A stretch of DNA of 64,000 nt from Pollenia angustigena. Its lineage: Eukaryota > Arthropoda > Insecta > Diptera > Polleniidae. How positions within the stretch are numbered: position 1 is the first letter of the stretch; each line of letters begins with the position of its first letter. The notes below the pieces were generated by a model. It saw nothing but the letters and a program-made list of their open reading frames with translations, had not been told where the DNA came from and did no database searches. Both the position numbers and the translations under genes were made by a program. This document shows, piece after piece, positions 12,014 through 23,357 of the stretch. Where the stretch lies: NCBI GenBank assembly GCA_930367215.1, contig OV884060.1, positions 205,223,253-205,287,252 on the forward strand. Direction: 5' to 3'.

Positions 12014-12862
12014 ATAGAGTTGCACTCTGCTTATAATATGAAAAGTATAAACAATTTTTCTAGCAACATTTTGGATTTCCATGCGAAACAATTACAGAAT
12101 TAATTTTAGCAACTCTAGAAAAATTTTTGGACAACACATTGTTCAAAACTATTTTTTTGGGAATTGCTAACAAATTAATAAAACATTTTTATCACCTAAG
12201 ATTTAAGCAATAGGCTTAAGTAAAAATGTCAGCAACTTGTTGCTGGTTTTATTTATGTAAATGTTATATAAGTAAGAAAATTTTCTTTTAATGAAAACAC
12301 ATTATTATTTCTAGCAACAGGTTTCTGATAAATAAGTTTAACAGAATTAATTATTACCACTTAAGATTTTAGCAAATTTTCGATTAAAACTTAAGCAACA
12401 TGTTGCTGGTTTTTTTATTGCGCATATTTAGTATAAATTTTTCATGAAACTAAGTAAACAATTATATTTAAGTATTTTCAGCTTTTTAAAATATGAAAAA
12501 ATGTTAAAAGCGTTTTACTCCTCCTTATATTGCGAAAAATATATGAAATGTTTCTAGCAACATAGGAGCTAGGTGCATTTGTTTCGCTCGGAATTTAAAT
12601 CAACAGCTGATCATTTGTTTGTAGTTTTTATTTTGTATTTGAATAGTGGTTTTTATAACAAGCGTTGCCTAAAAAAACAAACAATAAAACTGAAGAAAAG
12701 TGTTTGGTTTTTATTTGCATTGCAAAACAATGTTGTATACTTGTAATGAATAAAAACGGTATGTTTTGCAAAATAGACAATATTGATACATATCATCATT
12801 CTTGTGAAATGAGGAATGTTGCTCAACATTTTTCTTAAGTTCGAACGAAGTTCTACCTTTAT
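12014..12862. repeat. AGCCTRGTACTCTGTTC family, copy E (diverged)
   Basis: Starts TAGAGTTGCACTCTGCTTA and ends near GTTCGAACGAAGTTCTACC. Shares with the copies at 16161-16542, 29455-30064, 30301-30687 and 30795-31174 the words TTTCTAGCAACAT, TTTCGCTCGGAATTTAA, CAACAGCTGATCA, GCAAAACAATGTTGTATACT and ATGTTGCTCAACATTTTTC, in the same order. Confidence 0.55.
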
Positions 12863-12899
12863 TTTAAAAAATATACTTCAACAACATGTTGCTAGGTTT

Positions 12900-14068
12900 T
12901 TTAATAAAATTTCTCTAAAAAGTATAAATAAAATTAGTTAGAAAAGCCGGTGTAAAGTCTCCTTCACACCTTCACCCAGAGACCAATATGGTCCATTGTG
13001 ACGCGTATAAATAAAATTAAGTTTCCTAAAAATTTTCCGAGTTTTTAAAATATTTTTACCTCCGAAAATCTCCTTTTTTTAAAAAAAATTTCTATTTAAT
13101 AGATACAATATGACCAGTATGAATATGTCATTGTACTCTAACCCAAACCTTAAAGACAACCTCATCTAAACAGCTAAAAACGAACAAAAAAAATTGAATT
13201 TCCAAACGTAAAAATAGACTGCTACAATCTGTTCTTCATGCAACAAGCAAAATCTTAAATAGAGACTCTCGAATTTAACAAAAATAAAAAAAAGTGTAAA
13301 GAAAAGAAACATTTTCAAGAAGAAAACTAGAAATGGGTGTCTTTGGATTTCTCGAAAAGAAGAAAAAAGTTCTTTTAAAGTTGGTTGTAGTTTTATAGAA
13401 ATTCGGAGGATTGTAGAGTGTATGCAATTTTTAAGACGATCTTGCAAACGAAAGAGTGTTTGGATGTACTATCTGTATTATTAATATAAAAGAAGTTTGT
13501 TTAAGTATGAGTTGCATCTTGGCTGAAATATTGGCACTGTGTTGAACTGCCTGGCTGTTCTATTAATGCAACAGCCATAATATCGCTCGAGTACAACTCA
13601 AGCAACCACCAAATTCACCAACACCAACCCATTGAAGCCACCAGCCAACAACCAACCACTACAAACATGATGAAACAGAAATGTTTTTAAAAGCAGCTTG
13701 AGGCAAACTTGTTTACCCAGGGATTGTCAAGTTGAAGTTGTTTTTTAAGTAACGAATATACTCTACTCTACTCGTTTGTCGGTCCGTCCAACCATCCATT
13801 TGTCCGTCCGTCTGTGAATTTGTCTATGGGTAGAAATAATCCGGTTTTTAAGTTTATAAACATGTATCTAGTCATTGTTGTGGCGTTTTTTGTTAACTGT
13901 CTTTCTTTCTTTCATTTAGTTATTTTTGTCTTTCTTTTATTCGTTATAAAAAAGAATTCAATGTAAAATTTTGCTGTTGTTGTTGCTGATTTCTTTCCTT
14001 AAAAGATAGATTCGCATGACTTTTTGTTGTTGTGGTAAGTTACAATTTTTTTTTTTTTCCTAAAGCAG
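12900..14068. other. Non-coding, partly C/A-rich DNA
   Basis: 13550-13690 is richer in C and A (ACCACCAAATTCACCAACACC) and resembles UTR or enhancer-like sequence of flies; 13770-13830 has TCCGTCCGTCTGTG words common at ends of fly dispersed repeats. No protein frame is convincing. Confidence 0.4.
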
Positions 14069-14425
14069 GCATTTTTGTCTTCCAACAAACAAAGTTTTTT
14101 TCCTACAACATCATCTTATTGTTAGAGTTGAAAATAGATACTAAAAGCAACAGCAACACCAAAAAAAAAACAACAACAACAACAAAGTTGAACAATTTAA
14201 GTCTTGAGAAATTGGAGGAGTAGAAAATAGCAATACCAGCAACAACTACAATAACAACATCATAAACTGCAACAATATTTAGCAATGTACAGAGCAGATG
14301 TTAATGGAGTAAAAGATGAGGACAACTACGATCATGATGGTGATGATGACGATGGCGATGATCATGACTTGCCAGTATTAAAATCAACAGCTAGAGTCTT
14401 TGTTATTGTTGTTGCTGCTGGGAAG
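14069..14425 (+). CDS. Possible host exon: 5' UTR plus 47 acidic codons
   Basis: I do not recognise a protein. A strong acceptor (poly-T, then CCTAAAGCAG at 14068) is followed by AACAACAACAACAA-type sequence typical of dipteran 5' UTRs, then ATG at 14285. The 47-codon frame starts MYRADVNGVKDEDNYDHDGD, is Asp/His-rich in the middle and ends VVAAGK at AAG|GTAAGG (donor at 14426), intron phase 0. Reading on without splicing gives only four more codons and a stop. The acidic tract is low complexity (GATGATGAC), so the frame may be accidental. If joined to the candidate exon at 50626 the frame would stay open 28 more codons to TAA. Signals are seen; gene status is inference. Confidence 0.3.
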
Positions 14426-15510
14426 GTAAGGAGCTGTTAAAGCAGAAGAAGATGAAATGTTGCATACAAACTCAAACGTTGCATGCATATGTAAATATAA
14501 ACAGAGTTGTAATCATTGAACCCTAATGAGCTAAAGAATTTTTACTAAAAAGCCACTACGTATGTTAATTTCTTGTAAACCAAAGGAATTTATAGGGAGT
14601 TTTTTCATCATCTCATTTAAATAAAAGGAAAAAAATAAATGTGAGATTTTAATATTCTGGTTTAGGAATTATTTTTTCTAGCAAGACAAGTCAATAAATC
14701 TTGGCAATAAGAAGAAGATGGACGAAAAAATGTTTGCAATAGGTTGAAGTTTAAATGCACAAATCTATAAATTTTGTAAAAAAAAAATACTCTTGCATTA
14801 AAAAGGAATTTGGATAAAAAAGCAAATAATACAAAATCAAGCGTATGTAATTGGATAAATTTTTTAACGGAAAATCTAAAAAAAGATAATTACAAAAAAT
14901 AATTTTATCTTCTTTAGAAATATGTTTATAATCATATTTTCCAATTTATATTTTTTGAAAATCTTTAAACAAATTTTACACTGTGTCTAAAAATTTTAAT
15001 TCACTTTAAAATATTAGCAACATGTTGCTATTGGGGAAATCTTATTAATAATGTTGCTGTTTTTGTTGTTTCTGAAACATGCTTTTGAAATTTTTTTATC
15101 GATCTAAATAAAATAAGTATAAATATTCTTTATGAATCTTAATAAACAGCATAATTTTATGTATTCTGTCCTTTATCTTTAAAAAAATAAGCATTAGCAA
15201 CATGTTGCTTATGTTGCACTTAAGTTTTCTGTGAAAAAAATTAAACTTTTTTTTGAATTCTTAGCAAAATTTTTTAAAATTGTGCTTCTCTATTGAAATA
15301 AAATTTGTTCTAACAAAGTTCGTAATTTATTACAAAAGAATAATAAATATTCTGTTTCTCTGAAAGAAAGGCAACTATTTACTACATCCAAAATATACTC
15401 TACGGAATGAAAAGACTCTTTCATAATGACATCATATGCAATTGGAATTAGTTTCTTTTGAATTGTCATAAAACAAAAAAACAGCTTTTAGACTTTTTTT
15501 TATCACTGAA
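14426..15510. other. AT-rich DNA without gene
   Basis: Only scattered GCAACATGTTGC words (15017, 15197) stand out. Confidence 0.6.
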
Positions 15511-15960
15511 TTAACCCTTAAAGGGCAATCTTGAGTTTGGCTGGTTTTTGCTGTTTGTGTTTAAGTTTTGGGCTTTGGTGTGCTCTGACATATATAGTAA
15601 AATTTCATGGCCAACGTTTAATACATTTTATTCCCTCCCTACCCCTCATTAGGGGGGTTTTTACGATTTATTATAATACAGCCAAAAATAACCGTTTTAA
15701 AGGGAAGTTATAGGGTCAATATGTTTCACAACAATATTTGCCTTAACATTTTCTACAAAGTTGCTGAGCACACCTTAAACCTCAGATGTAAAGAACTCAT
15801 AGTTTTATGTACCGTGATACTGCACGAACAGGCAAAAAGGGGGATACTTTCACATGCCCCCCCTCTCCCCCTCCTAAATAAAATTCAAATTCTTTCAAAA
15901 GGCCTCTACCAGAATCCATTGCCATTGTATTTTGGAAAAAGTTTGAATTTGTTGTAGTGT
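15511..15960. other. Less AT-rich unassigned segment
   Basis: Contains C-runs (ATGCCCCCCCTCTCCCCCTCC near 15855) and phrases such as CTGGTTTTTGCTGTTTGTG. Short frames on both strands (60-78 codons) have no recognisable motif. Base composition differs from the surroundings, suggesting an unrecognised TE fragment. Confidence 0.35.
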
Positions 15961-16160
15961 GCATGTAGCTTAGCACCATGTTGCCAGAAAAATTTTCTTT
16001 CCTTAAATCATATTTTAAACAGTTTGCCTTTTTTTGAATTAATATTTTTCTTAATCATTAAAAAAATATTTGAAAACTTAGCAACATGCTGTTAACGATT
16101 AGCAACATGCTGTTAAACTCAATATAAAAAAAATTCTGTAAAATACACTCAAAAAAATTT

Positions 16161-16542
16161 TGATAGAGTTGTACTCTGTTTATATCGCGAAATACATACC
16201 AAATGTTTTTAGCAACATTTTTATTTTCCTTGCGAAACAAGTGCAGTTCATATTGTTTCGCATGGAATTTCAGGCAACAGCTGATCAAGATTTTGGAGTT
16301 TTTATTTTGTATTTGTGAAGTAGTTTTTATTACAAGCGTTACAAAAAGAAAACATAAAAACGGAGAAACGGTTTTGGGTTTTCTTTATCTTCGCAAAACA
16401 ATGTTGTATACTTGCAGCTAATAAAAACGTTATGTTTTAAAAATCCGCGAGGTAGATAATATTGAAATTTTAGTGTGAAATAATCAATGTTGCTCAACAT
16501 TTTTTGCTAGTTTGCAAGTTCGAATAGAGAACAAGGCTTTCT
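16161..16542. repeat. AGCCTRGTACTCTGTTC family, copy D
   Basis: From GATAGAGTTGTACTCTGTTTA to GAACAAGGCTTTC, sharing internal words and order with copies at 12.0, 29.5, 30.3 and 30.8 kb, including GGCAACAGCTGATCA and AATGTTGCTCAACATTTTT. Confidence 0.65.
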
Positions 16543-16642
16543 ATGTTAATAAGAACTTCTAAATGTTGCAAAACATTATTACAACATGTTGAAAAGTGTA
16601 AATATTTTAAAATTATGCCAAAAATATCATTGAAGCCAGAGG

Positions 16643-16877
16643 CCTAATTCTGGCAGTCGTGATCAATTACTTTCTCGATTCGAAAGCAATTTTATTTCTA
16701 ATTCTTTCTGTCGGTACTGAACGAATCGAATTTTATTTTTAGTATTGTGAAACTCAAATTAATGCTTTACAACACTGAAAAAATAATTCCGATTCGTTTA
16801 GTATTGACTGAAATAACTAGATATTAAATTGCTTTCGAATCGAAAAAGTATTCGCTCACGACTGCCATTATCTGGCC
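16643..16877. mobile_element. 235-bp MITE with long inverted arms
   Basis: AGGCCTAATTCTGGCAGTCG... is inverted at ...CGACTGCCATTATCTGGCC; the arms continue through TTTCTCGATTCGAAAGCAATTT for about 55 bp with a few mismatches. Non-coding. Confidence 0.8.
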
Positions 16878-17299
16878 CCAGTACTTTGCTTTTTACTGTG
16901 AAATGTTGCTGGCAACATAATGAAAAGGTCAGATATAAGTAATTGTTGGCAGAAACTGTTTTCAATTAAATTTATTTCCAAATTTTTTTTAACACATTTC
17001 TTTAGTTTTTTTCGAGCGCATGTTCATTAATTATATTGTTTTTTAATCGATGTAAAATTAAATAAATAGAAGAAAACTTAAATATGCGTTTTTAGGTACT
17101 TTTAACCTAAATTTTCAATCATTATTATTTTTTTTAAGAAGACCTACACTAAAAAACAGGTTAGAACCTTTGGAGGCAACCGCTTGTTACAAAAAAAAAT
17201 GTTTCTGATTCCAGCACAGTGTAATTAAAGTTGCTTAACATTTGTGGCTATATTGGGAAGTGTTTTTTTATAATGATTTTCAATGTGCTTAAAGTCATT

Positions 17300-17640
17300 T
17301 AGGAAAGTAACATTTAATATTAAGTTGTTTCCTGTGGTGAATTTACGCCTAGGCGTGTTAGTCCCACGCCTAGGGCGCGGATTCAAAACTCGGGTTTTTT
17401 GTAAAGTTGGCGTCTTGTTTTTAATCCAAATTTTTAATATTTTAATCAGGCTAAAGTTCATCAAATATAATTTTCATAAAATTATTTTTATGAAGAAAGG
17501 AATTTTACAACATGAAATTAAAATTTATTGGTAATTTTTCATTCTTGACTGAATCTGGGCTCGAACCCAGGCGTTTTTACGGACAGGTTACCCTTACATG
17601 TTTCGATTGCAACCACTCAATCTCTTCAGTGGGGTTTGCT
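17300..17640 (-). mobile_element. tRNA-derived SINE, copy 1
   Basis: The tRNA-like head is at 17548-17630 on the minus strand. The body downstream of it (17548 down to about 17300) contains CATGTTGTAAAATTCCTTTC and AGCCTGATTAAAATATTAAA. The same body is present at 36180-36480 in both orientations. Box B is GGGTTCGAGCC; a box A candidate is TGGTTGCAATCG. A tRNA-type promoter plus unrelated body is the structure of a SINE. Confidence 0.7.
17548..17630 (-). tRNA. tRNA-like cloverleaf (SINE head, not a functional tRNA)
   Basis: Read on the minus strand: acceptor ACTGAA pairs with 3' TTCAGT (6 bp), D-stem GATT/AATC around GAGTGGTTGC, and a perfect T-arm CTGGG-TTCGAGC-CCAG. The anticodon arm is poor and the variable region is long, so identity cannot be assigned. 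Linked to a SINE body and duplicated elsewhere in degenerate form, so this is a SINE promoter and not a tRNA gene. Confidence 0.65.
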
Positions 17641-18294
17641 GTTTAACACTCGCAGCCATCGACGACTGCCGACGTCAATAGTCAAGCATCAATCCTTAAA
17701 ATGAAAAGCAGAACATTATTTCCATATACTTAGAATTTGTATGAAAACCCGAAAAGAAAAAATGTATTTAGTTAAATATCTCAATTAGTAGATCGCAAGT
17801 GGTCAAGTTTTATATACCATTGGAAGCTGCTTCAAAAGCTCTTTTGGATGATTTATGTCAAGCAAAGTATAAATAAATTCGAAAAACTGAAAAAATACCA
17901 TTTTTAAAAATGGTCCAGCTCACGGATGGTCAACGCTAGAACCAAAATATTTTGGGAATTATCATAAAACATATTAAGCTTTATTTTCAGAGGGGTAACA
18001 AAATCACTTTTTTCAGCTCCATACAAGTTGAGTCGTTCTAATGTATTTAATTTTTTTTTTTGTGGATAATCACTCCTATGTATATAATCAAAAAGGGCGG
18101 CATATTAAACATGTTGCTAAACATAAGTTAAGTTTTTTGCATTAAGAGAACTGCATACATTTTGAGAATAAATTTAAGTTAAAAATAATAACAATTATAC
18201 GTTTGTTAACAACATGTAGAAAAAAAAGTGATTAAAACTATTAAGAAAACTACGATGATTTGAGGACAACTTTAATAAGTGAAATTTTTTTACG

Positions 18295-18600
18295 AATTTT
18301 TTGTAGCAACATTTTTTAAAGTTTTTTGCTGGTCAGCAACATTAATTGTTTTTCAAAAATAAGAAATTCTTTAAAATATAGCAATCACTTTGCATTTATT
18401 TGGTAGCCATTAAGGGTTTTTTGTAGCAACATTTTCTTAAGTGTTTTGTTGGTCAGCAACATAATTAATTTATTTTTTCTAATACAACAAAACCCTTCAA
18501 ATATAATAATCACTATGAAATTATTTTGTAGCCAGTAACATTTTTTCTGGAATTTTTTGTAGCAACATTTATTTTTATTTTTTACAGCAAAACATCTTAA
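18295..18600. repeat. ~120-bp tandem repeat, three units
   Basis: TTTTTTGTAGCAACATTTT begins units near 18298, 18418 and 18554; the first two are exactly 120 bp apart. Each unit has a second GGTCAGCAACAT (lost in the third) and an ATCACT(T/A)TG segment. Non-coding. Confidence 0.8.
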
Positions 18601-18640
18601 TCTATTGTTTGTTTGGCAATTTACACCCACAGCATTATGA

Positions 18641-19355
18641 CTTTTAAACAGCTGCTTTTGTTTATCATCTTAATAAATTGCTTTAAGAAAAAAATATATT
18701 AACGAAGTTATCAACCTTAAAATTTCAATTAAATTGAATTGATTTCTGTTTTTTTTTCATCATTATTAATTAGTTTATTTAAAATCTAATCAAATCGTTG
18801 TTATTTCCTGATTTGATTTCTGTTTTGTAGTTTTTAATTAAGACAATTTGCAAACTCTTTGTCCAAGCAACAATTAACATGAGGCTGGATGGATGTCTGA
18901 TTGGCTGGATGGTTGTTTGTTAGATTTTGAGGCACAATATCTCTTAAAGATACAGAGCACGGAAAACATTTATCTCAAATGTCCATCAGTTATTTAGCGG
19001 TTGTTATATAATTTGAAATAATCTATTTGTATTTGATTTCATTTTGGACAGATACGAGTGAGTTATCAAACAAATAACATGAATATAAAAAATGACCAGA
19101 TGAACCAGAAAAACCACAAAACACTTTATAAGAAACTAATTAGTTTGCAAAAAAAGAAAAAACTACCAGAGATGGTAAAAGAAACATCATGTTTGAACAG
19201 AGTGATGATAAATAAATGATAGCAATTACCTTAAGACGTGACAATTGAAATGTTAAACATAAAAAACTAAAGTTAAAAAAATAATGCAACCGTTAATCGT
19301 TTTAATTAGGAAAAAATTTGTTGTTGAACACCAGAAAACTAAAGCAAAATTAAAA
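18641..19355. other. AT-rich DNA without gene
   Basis: GGCTGGATGGATGTCTGATTGGCTGGATGG at 18882-18911 is a short direct repeat. Nothing else seen. Confidence 0.6.
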
Positions 19356-19470
19356 AACAAGTAATAGTGCCATATTTGGCTGTGTTGAATCTTAAATACC
19401 CTTCACCCAACGTAATACAGCGTCTTAGACGACTCACCCACTAACACACATTATCAAACAGAATAAAAAA
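19356..19470 (+). repeat. Dispersed repeat head (TTTGGCTGTGTTGAATC)
   Basis: AAAAACAAGTAATAGTGCCATA... to ...CTAACACACATTATCAAACAG. The same sequence lies inverted at 30125-30250. It abuts the next repeat at 19471, and both start with ACAAGTAA, suggesting a shared kind of 5' end. Confidence 0.65.
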
Positions 19471-20006
19471 ACAAGTAAGAAAGTATAGTCGGTCAAGCCC
19501 GACCTTATGATACCCTACTCCACAGTATTTAAAAACATATCATGCTTATGTGTCCATATTAATATGGATTTATCTATGTTTATAAACTTCATTAAAACCG
19601 GTTTGAAAGTTTGTGAGAGGTAGAAATTGCCTCTACCTCCCCTTGTGGTCCTATTTTTGAAAAACTGTATAGCTTATGTGTCCATATAAATATATTTCTA
19701 TCTATGATTTAAATTTCATTAAAATCGGTTTGATAGTTTCTGAGAGGCAGATATTTCCCCATATCTTCCCTCGTGGTCCTACGTTTCCATAGGCTTGGTC
19801 CTTGTGCCAATAAGAATCTATGTCCCAAATCTTATCAAATTATCTCCAAAATTGCGACCTGTACTTTGCGTACAAGGTTACATGGACAGCCAGCCGGACG
19901 GACATCGTTAGTTTAAGGTGTGTCTAGGTCCAATATTTTAAGGCGTTACACACATCAGCACAAATGCATAATACCCTCTCCACTATTGTGGTGTAGGTAT
20001 AAAAAT
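19471..20006 (+). repeat. Long dispersed repeat R2, copy A
   Basis: From ACAAGTAAGAAAGTATAGTC to GTGGTGTAGGTATAAAAATT. Near the 5' end GTCGGTCAAGCCCGAC forms a hairpin; the 3' end is a CCACTATTGTGG hairpin. The middle is a degenerate ~120-bp tandem motif (GGACCAC...GAGGCAGA...CTCTCA...TATGGACACA). Copies B and C lie inverted at 44092-44797 and 63424-64000. This style of repeat is common in calyptrate flies; I cannot assign the superfamily. Confidence 0.8.
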
Positions 20007-21007
20007 TATGTGTTGAGCACATATTTTTCGTTTAAAACACATTTCTCTATTTAAGCGGCACATCATGTATGTGTTTTTTATGATCATTATTGGTTTGACC
20101 TACCGACCATTTAAAAAAAAAATTGTGCTAGGTGTGGGGTATCAAAATTTGTTATGGTTTCTGAGATATTAACCATCAATTTTTAATTTTGCTCCATATC
20201 AACTATTTTAAACTTAAATAATTGTTTTGCTCTACACGCTGCTGTTTGGCGAATTCAGAAAATTGCTCATACAAAAACTCTTGCCTTGCTTCATTGGCTT
20301 AAGAAAAAATTAGTTAAAGTAGTTCAAGAAAATAAATTTCACTCTTTCTTCGCTTCACTGACGTAAGAAAAAAAAGGAGTTAAAGCAAAAGCAAAATAAA
20401 ATGTCAACAACTCAACAACTCAACAACAACAGTTTATACGTATGCAGCACAAAAAGCTACTTTTTAAAAATAAGTTTAGATAAGTTGCTTATGCGGCACA
20501 AAGCAATAATTTTCACTTTCATTAAATAACTATTTACATCTAAGTTTGTTCATGAACGTTCGAAAAATTTTGTATTTTTCTTCAAAACATATGCCGAAAG
20601 CAGTTGTAAAAATACAAAAAAAAATGCTATCGGGATATTTTCAAAAAACTTAATGTAGTAAACCTTCATTGGCGTTTCTCTCCATAACAACTTTTTGGCA
20701 TATGAGCCAAATTAGTAATGAGCTGACGGTGTAAAAAAAGCAATAAAAGTCAACACATCAAAATAAAATAAAAATCCAACTGCGTATTTTGTTGCGAAAA
20801 TTAGAGGCAATCGTGGTTTTTGCTCATATCTCAGTTATTTAAGGACCTATCGGGCTGAATTTTAATAGCAAAATTAAACAGAGCAGATGTAACAGAAATA
20901 TATAACAACTAAGCTCCCATAATTTCTGGGGTCTTCGCAAAACTCATTTCAACAGACAGACGGACGTTGTTAAATCAACTTTGCTATTCATAAGGACCCA
21001 GAATATA
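20007..21007. other. Unassigned, with a retroelement-like tail fragment
   Basis: No gene. 20800-21003 (TTAGAGGCAATCGTGGTTTTTG ... TCTGGGGTCTTCGCAAAACTC ... AAGGACCCAGAATAT) is the inverse of 28740-28930 and partly of 57030-57110, so it is a dispersed repeat fragment. 20050-20200 resembles 7680-7760 (GTGGGGTATCA). Confidence 0.5.
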
Positions 21008-21836
21008 AAGGATGGTCCAACAAAAAGCACGATGTTAATTGTAAATAAAGCAGAAAGTTTTCAGAGAGTTATCTTAATATTTTGTATTATAATTGAAGGA
21101 CTATGACAATTATGTGTGAAACAAAATATCGTCCAAATGCTCGCCACGGCTTCGGTGGCATATCTCTATCTGACGGTGAATATTTTTAATGGCTCTGAGA
21201 CATAATTGATGTTAATTTTAATGTTAATGTGCCGAATTATCTCATCATTTATCACTTGAACTGTTCTTGGCTATTGACGTACACTTTTTCTTTTAAATAT
21301 CCCCAAAGACAGAAGTCCTACGGTGTCAAATTACTTGATTGTGAGATTACACGGCCACTGAATTACTCTCGAAAAGAGCAATTGTTTTATTGGCTGTGTA
21401 GCAAGTGGCATCATCCTGTTGGAACCACATATCGTCCAGGTCTATATACTCCATATCTGGCGCTAAGAAGTCCGTTATCATCTAACGATAGCGAAGACCA
21501 TTCACGGTAACTGCATGGCCGACCTCATTTTCGAAGAAGCAAGCCCATAAACCGCACCAAACAGCCACTCTTTCTGGATACATAGGCTTTTCAACAATCA
21601 CTCGTGGATTCTCCCTTGCCCTAATGCGACAGTTCAGCTTGTTAACGAATCCAAGAATCCAATCACGAAGTGCACGAAATGCATTTTGGTTTGCACAATC
21701 TTCAAGAGCTGCTCAATTGAGTACCCCGCCTTGGTTAAATTTGTCTAACACTGAAACAAAGAAATTTCCAATTAAGTTGGGCAAAAAACGGGTGTGACTC
21801 ACAATTATCATCTTGCATTATGGTTGGACCCCCCTT
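21008..21836 (-). pseudogene. DD41D (rosa-type) mariner, dead copy 1
   Basis: A complete but degenerate Tc1/mariner-superfamily element read on the minus strand. Ends AAGGATGGTCCAAC and GTTGGACCCCCCTT are inverted, flanked by TA. The transposase is a DDE/D integrase-like enzyme that cuts and pastes the element. Recognisable blocks on the minus strand: VVIVEKP-like FVNK region, CFFENEVGHAVTVNG, YIDLDDMWFQQDDATC with the second catalytic Asp, RVISQ, LCLWGYLKEKVYVN-like region. It has many stops and a deletion that removes the NWPPRSCD block. Same family as the copy at 37501-38765. Confidence 0.85.
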
Positions 21837-21933
21837 TATATAAAATTTATTGAGTCTAAGATTGATATTGTAGAAATTACAAATGGAATAACAAACGTAT
21901 ATATTCCCTTTCCACCTGTGGAGTAGGGTATAA

Positions 21934-22476
21934 AGGCGCCCGTAAACGACATGTATTTGTCATCTGACATGTCAAATTTTCAAGTCACATGTAATTGTTC
22001 ATGTCTGTCAAAATTGCTGTTTTACATAAGGTTTATAATATTCGGTCACAAACGTACATGTAATTTGTTTCTGACATTGTCTCTGTTTTTTTCGCATTGT
22101 TATTGCAGAAACCAAAGTAGTTCTCGGTTTCAAAATAGCTTGCTGCCGCCACGAAGTTTTTATGTATATATTTACATAAATTCTATTCAATGGTGAGATG
22201 AGCATACATATCTTGGTATTGTAAAATATTAACTTCAGCCGGCTAATGATTCCGTCAATAGTTGACGCCGCTGCCAGTTTCTTCCCGGCATAGATTTCTG
22301 ATGTCAGATGGTTTGTCAGAAGAAAATAGAGCACGCTCTAATTGAAATTTTGTCAGATGACTTTGCGTCTGACTTTTACAGAAGCAAAGTTAAAAAGGTA
22401 ACACACGACATGTATGTGTTTTGCAGTGGGAAATTTGACATGTCAGATGACAAAAACATGTGGTCTATATGCTCCT
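21934..22476. mobile_element. MITE family 'GGCGCCCGTACACGACATG', copy 2
   Basis: Ends AGGCGCCCGTAAACGACATG and CATGTGGTCTATATGCTCCT are inverted; TAA flanks both sides (21931-21933, 22477-22479). Nearly identical to copy 1 but without its nested MITE, so it preserves the empty site. The right TAA is also the left flank of the next element. Confidence 0.9.
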
Positions 22477-22721
22477 TAAGGCTAGATTACACTATTATAC
22501 TTTGTATCAGGCGCGGATCCAGCTCGAGCCTTAGGGGGGGGGGAAATTTTGTATGATACAAAAAAGTCAAAAATTTGATTTTAAAAGTTTATTGAAAACA
22601 ATATGTGTATTAGGGTATGTACTTTTTGCAATTTTTGCGAATATCAAATTCTTCATCACATAGCCGTATAGACCGTGAAAAATATTAAGAAATGATGTAT
22701 TACTTTTTCGCAATCGTGAAG

Positions 22722-23357
22722 AAAGTTTCCGCACCAAACGCGATAAAGTTTGGAATTTAAATTTTTCTCCTTACTATACAAAATTAACATTTAATTACAA
22801 AATTTTAAGTATTTTCCTATTATTTCATGAATATAAAAAGATCTTACCATTTGTACGGAAGAAGGGCGCAAAAAAATCGTGACTCCATTTCGCGGTTTTT
22901 TTTTTAAATAAACTAAATTTTAATGGCAAATAATAGATGTTGTGATAGATGAGTTGTTTGGCGGATATATGAAACAGTGATAATTTTTAGCAGCGTAGTA
23001 ATGTGCGGAACGAGCTATTAAAGTTGCACACGATATGTTTCCATTATGTTAATCAACTCGCACTTTAAACTTAAAATTTATTTCATTAAACCCAAAAAAA
23101 TAGCTTTACATTTTTGTTATACATTTGCTTATTTTATGTATTTATGCATGAATTCATAAAAATATTTTAAATTTAATAAAGGCTTGAAAACCAAATTTTC
23201 TATGAAAATTTACCCTAATAAACATTTATTAAATATTATAATCATTTATGAATATGGGGGCTAAAATATATAGCATATATAAACAATAAATGTACCATAT
23301 ATAATGTGTATGGAAATTAAAAAAAAGCTTTAGAAATTGCATTTGGTGCGGAAACTT
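22722..23357. mobile_element. MITE inside the hAT element
   Basis: AAGTTTCCGCACCAAACGCGAT is inverted at TGCATTTGGTGCGGAAACTT. About 636 bp, AT-rich, non-coding, lying in the 3' noncoding part of the hAT element. Confidence 0.7.

Larger units (their letters stand above)
11180..18640. repeat. Region studded with GCAACATGTTGC palindromes
   Basis: Perfect GCAACATGTTGC at 11199, 12395, 15017 and 15197, and many one- or two-base variants (near 11225, 11305, 11325, 12233, 12881, 16083, 16580, 18110). Two more perfect copies lie at 32697 and 33026. Surrounding bases are mostly unrelated, so this is not simply one duplicated segment. The background is AT-rich and non-coding. Confidence 0.65.

Noticed and set aside
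17548..17630. Functional tRNA gene
   Set aside because: The anticodon arm does not fold properly and the sequence continues into a body duplicated at 36 kb, so it is a SINE head.
22008..22334. 108-codon minus-strand frame, sharing 58 residues with 9019-9210
   Set aside because: Both lie within two copies of the same MITE; the identity is nucleotide identity and no protein family is apparent.
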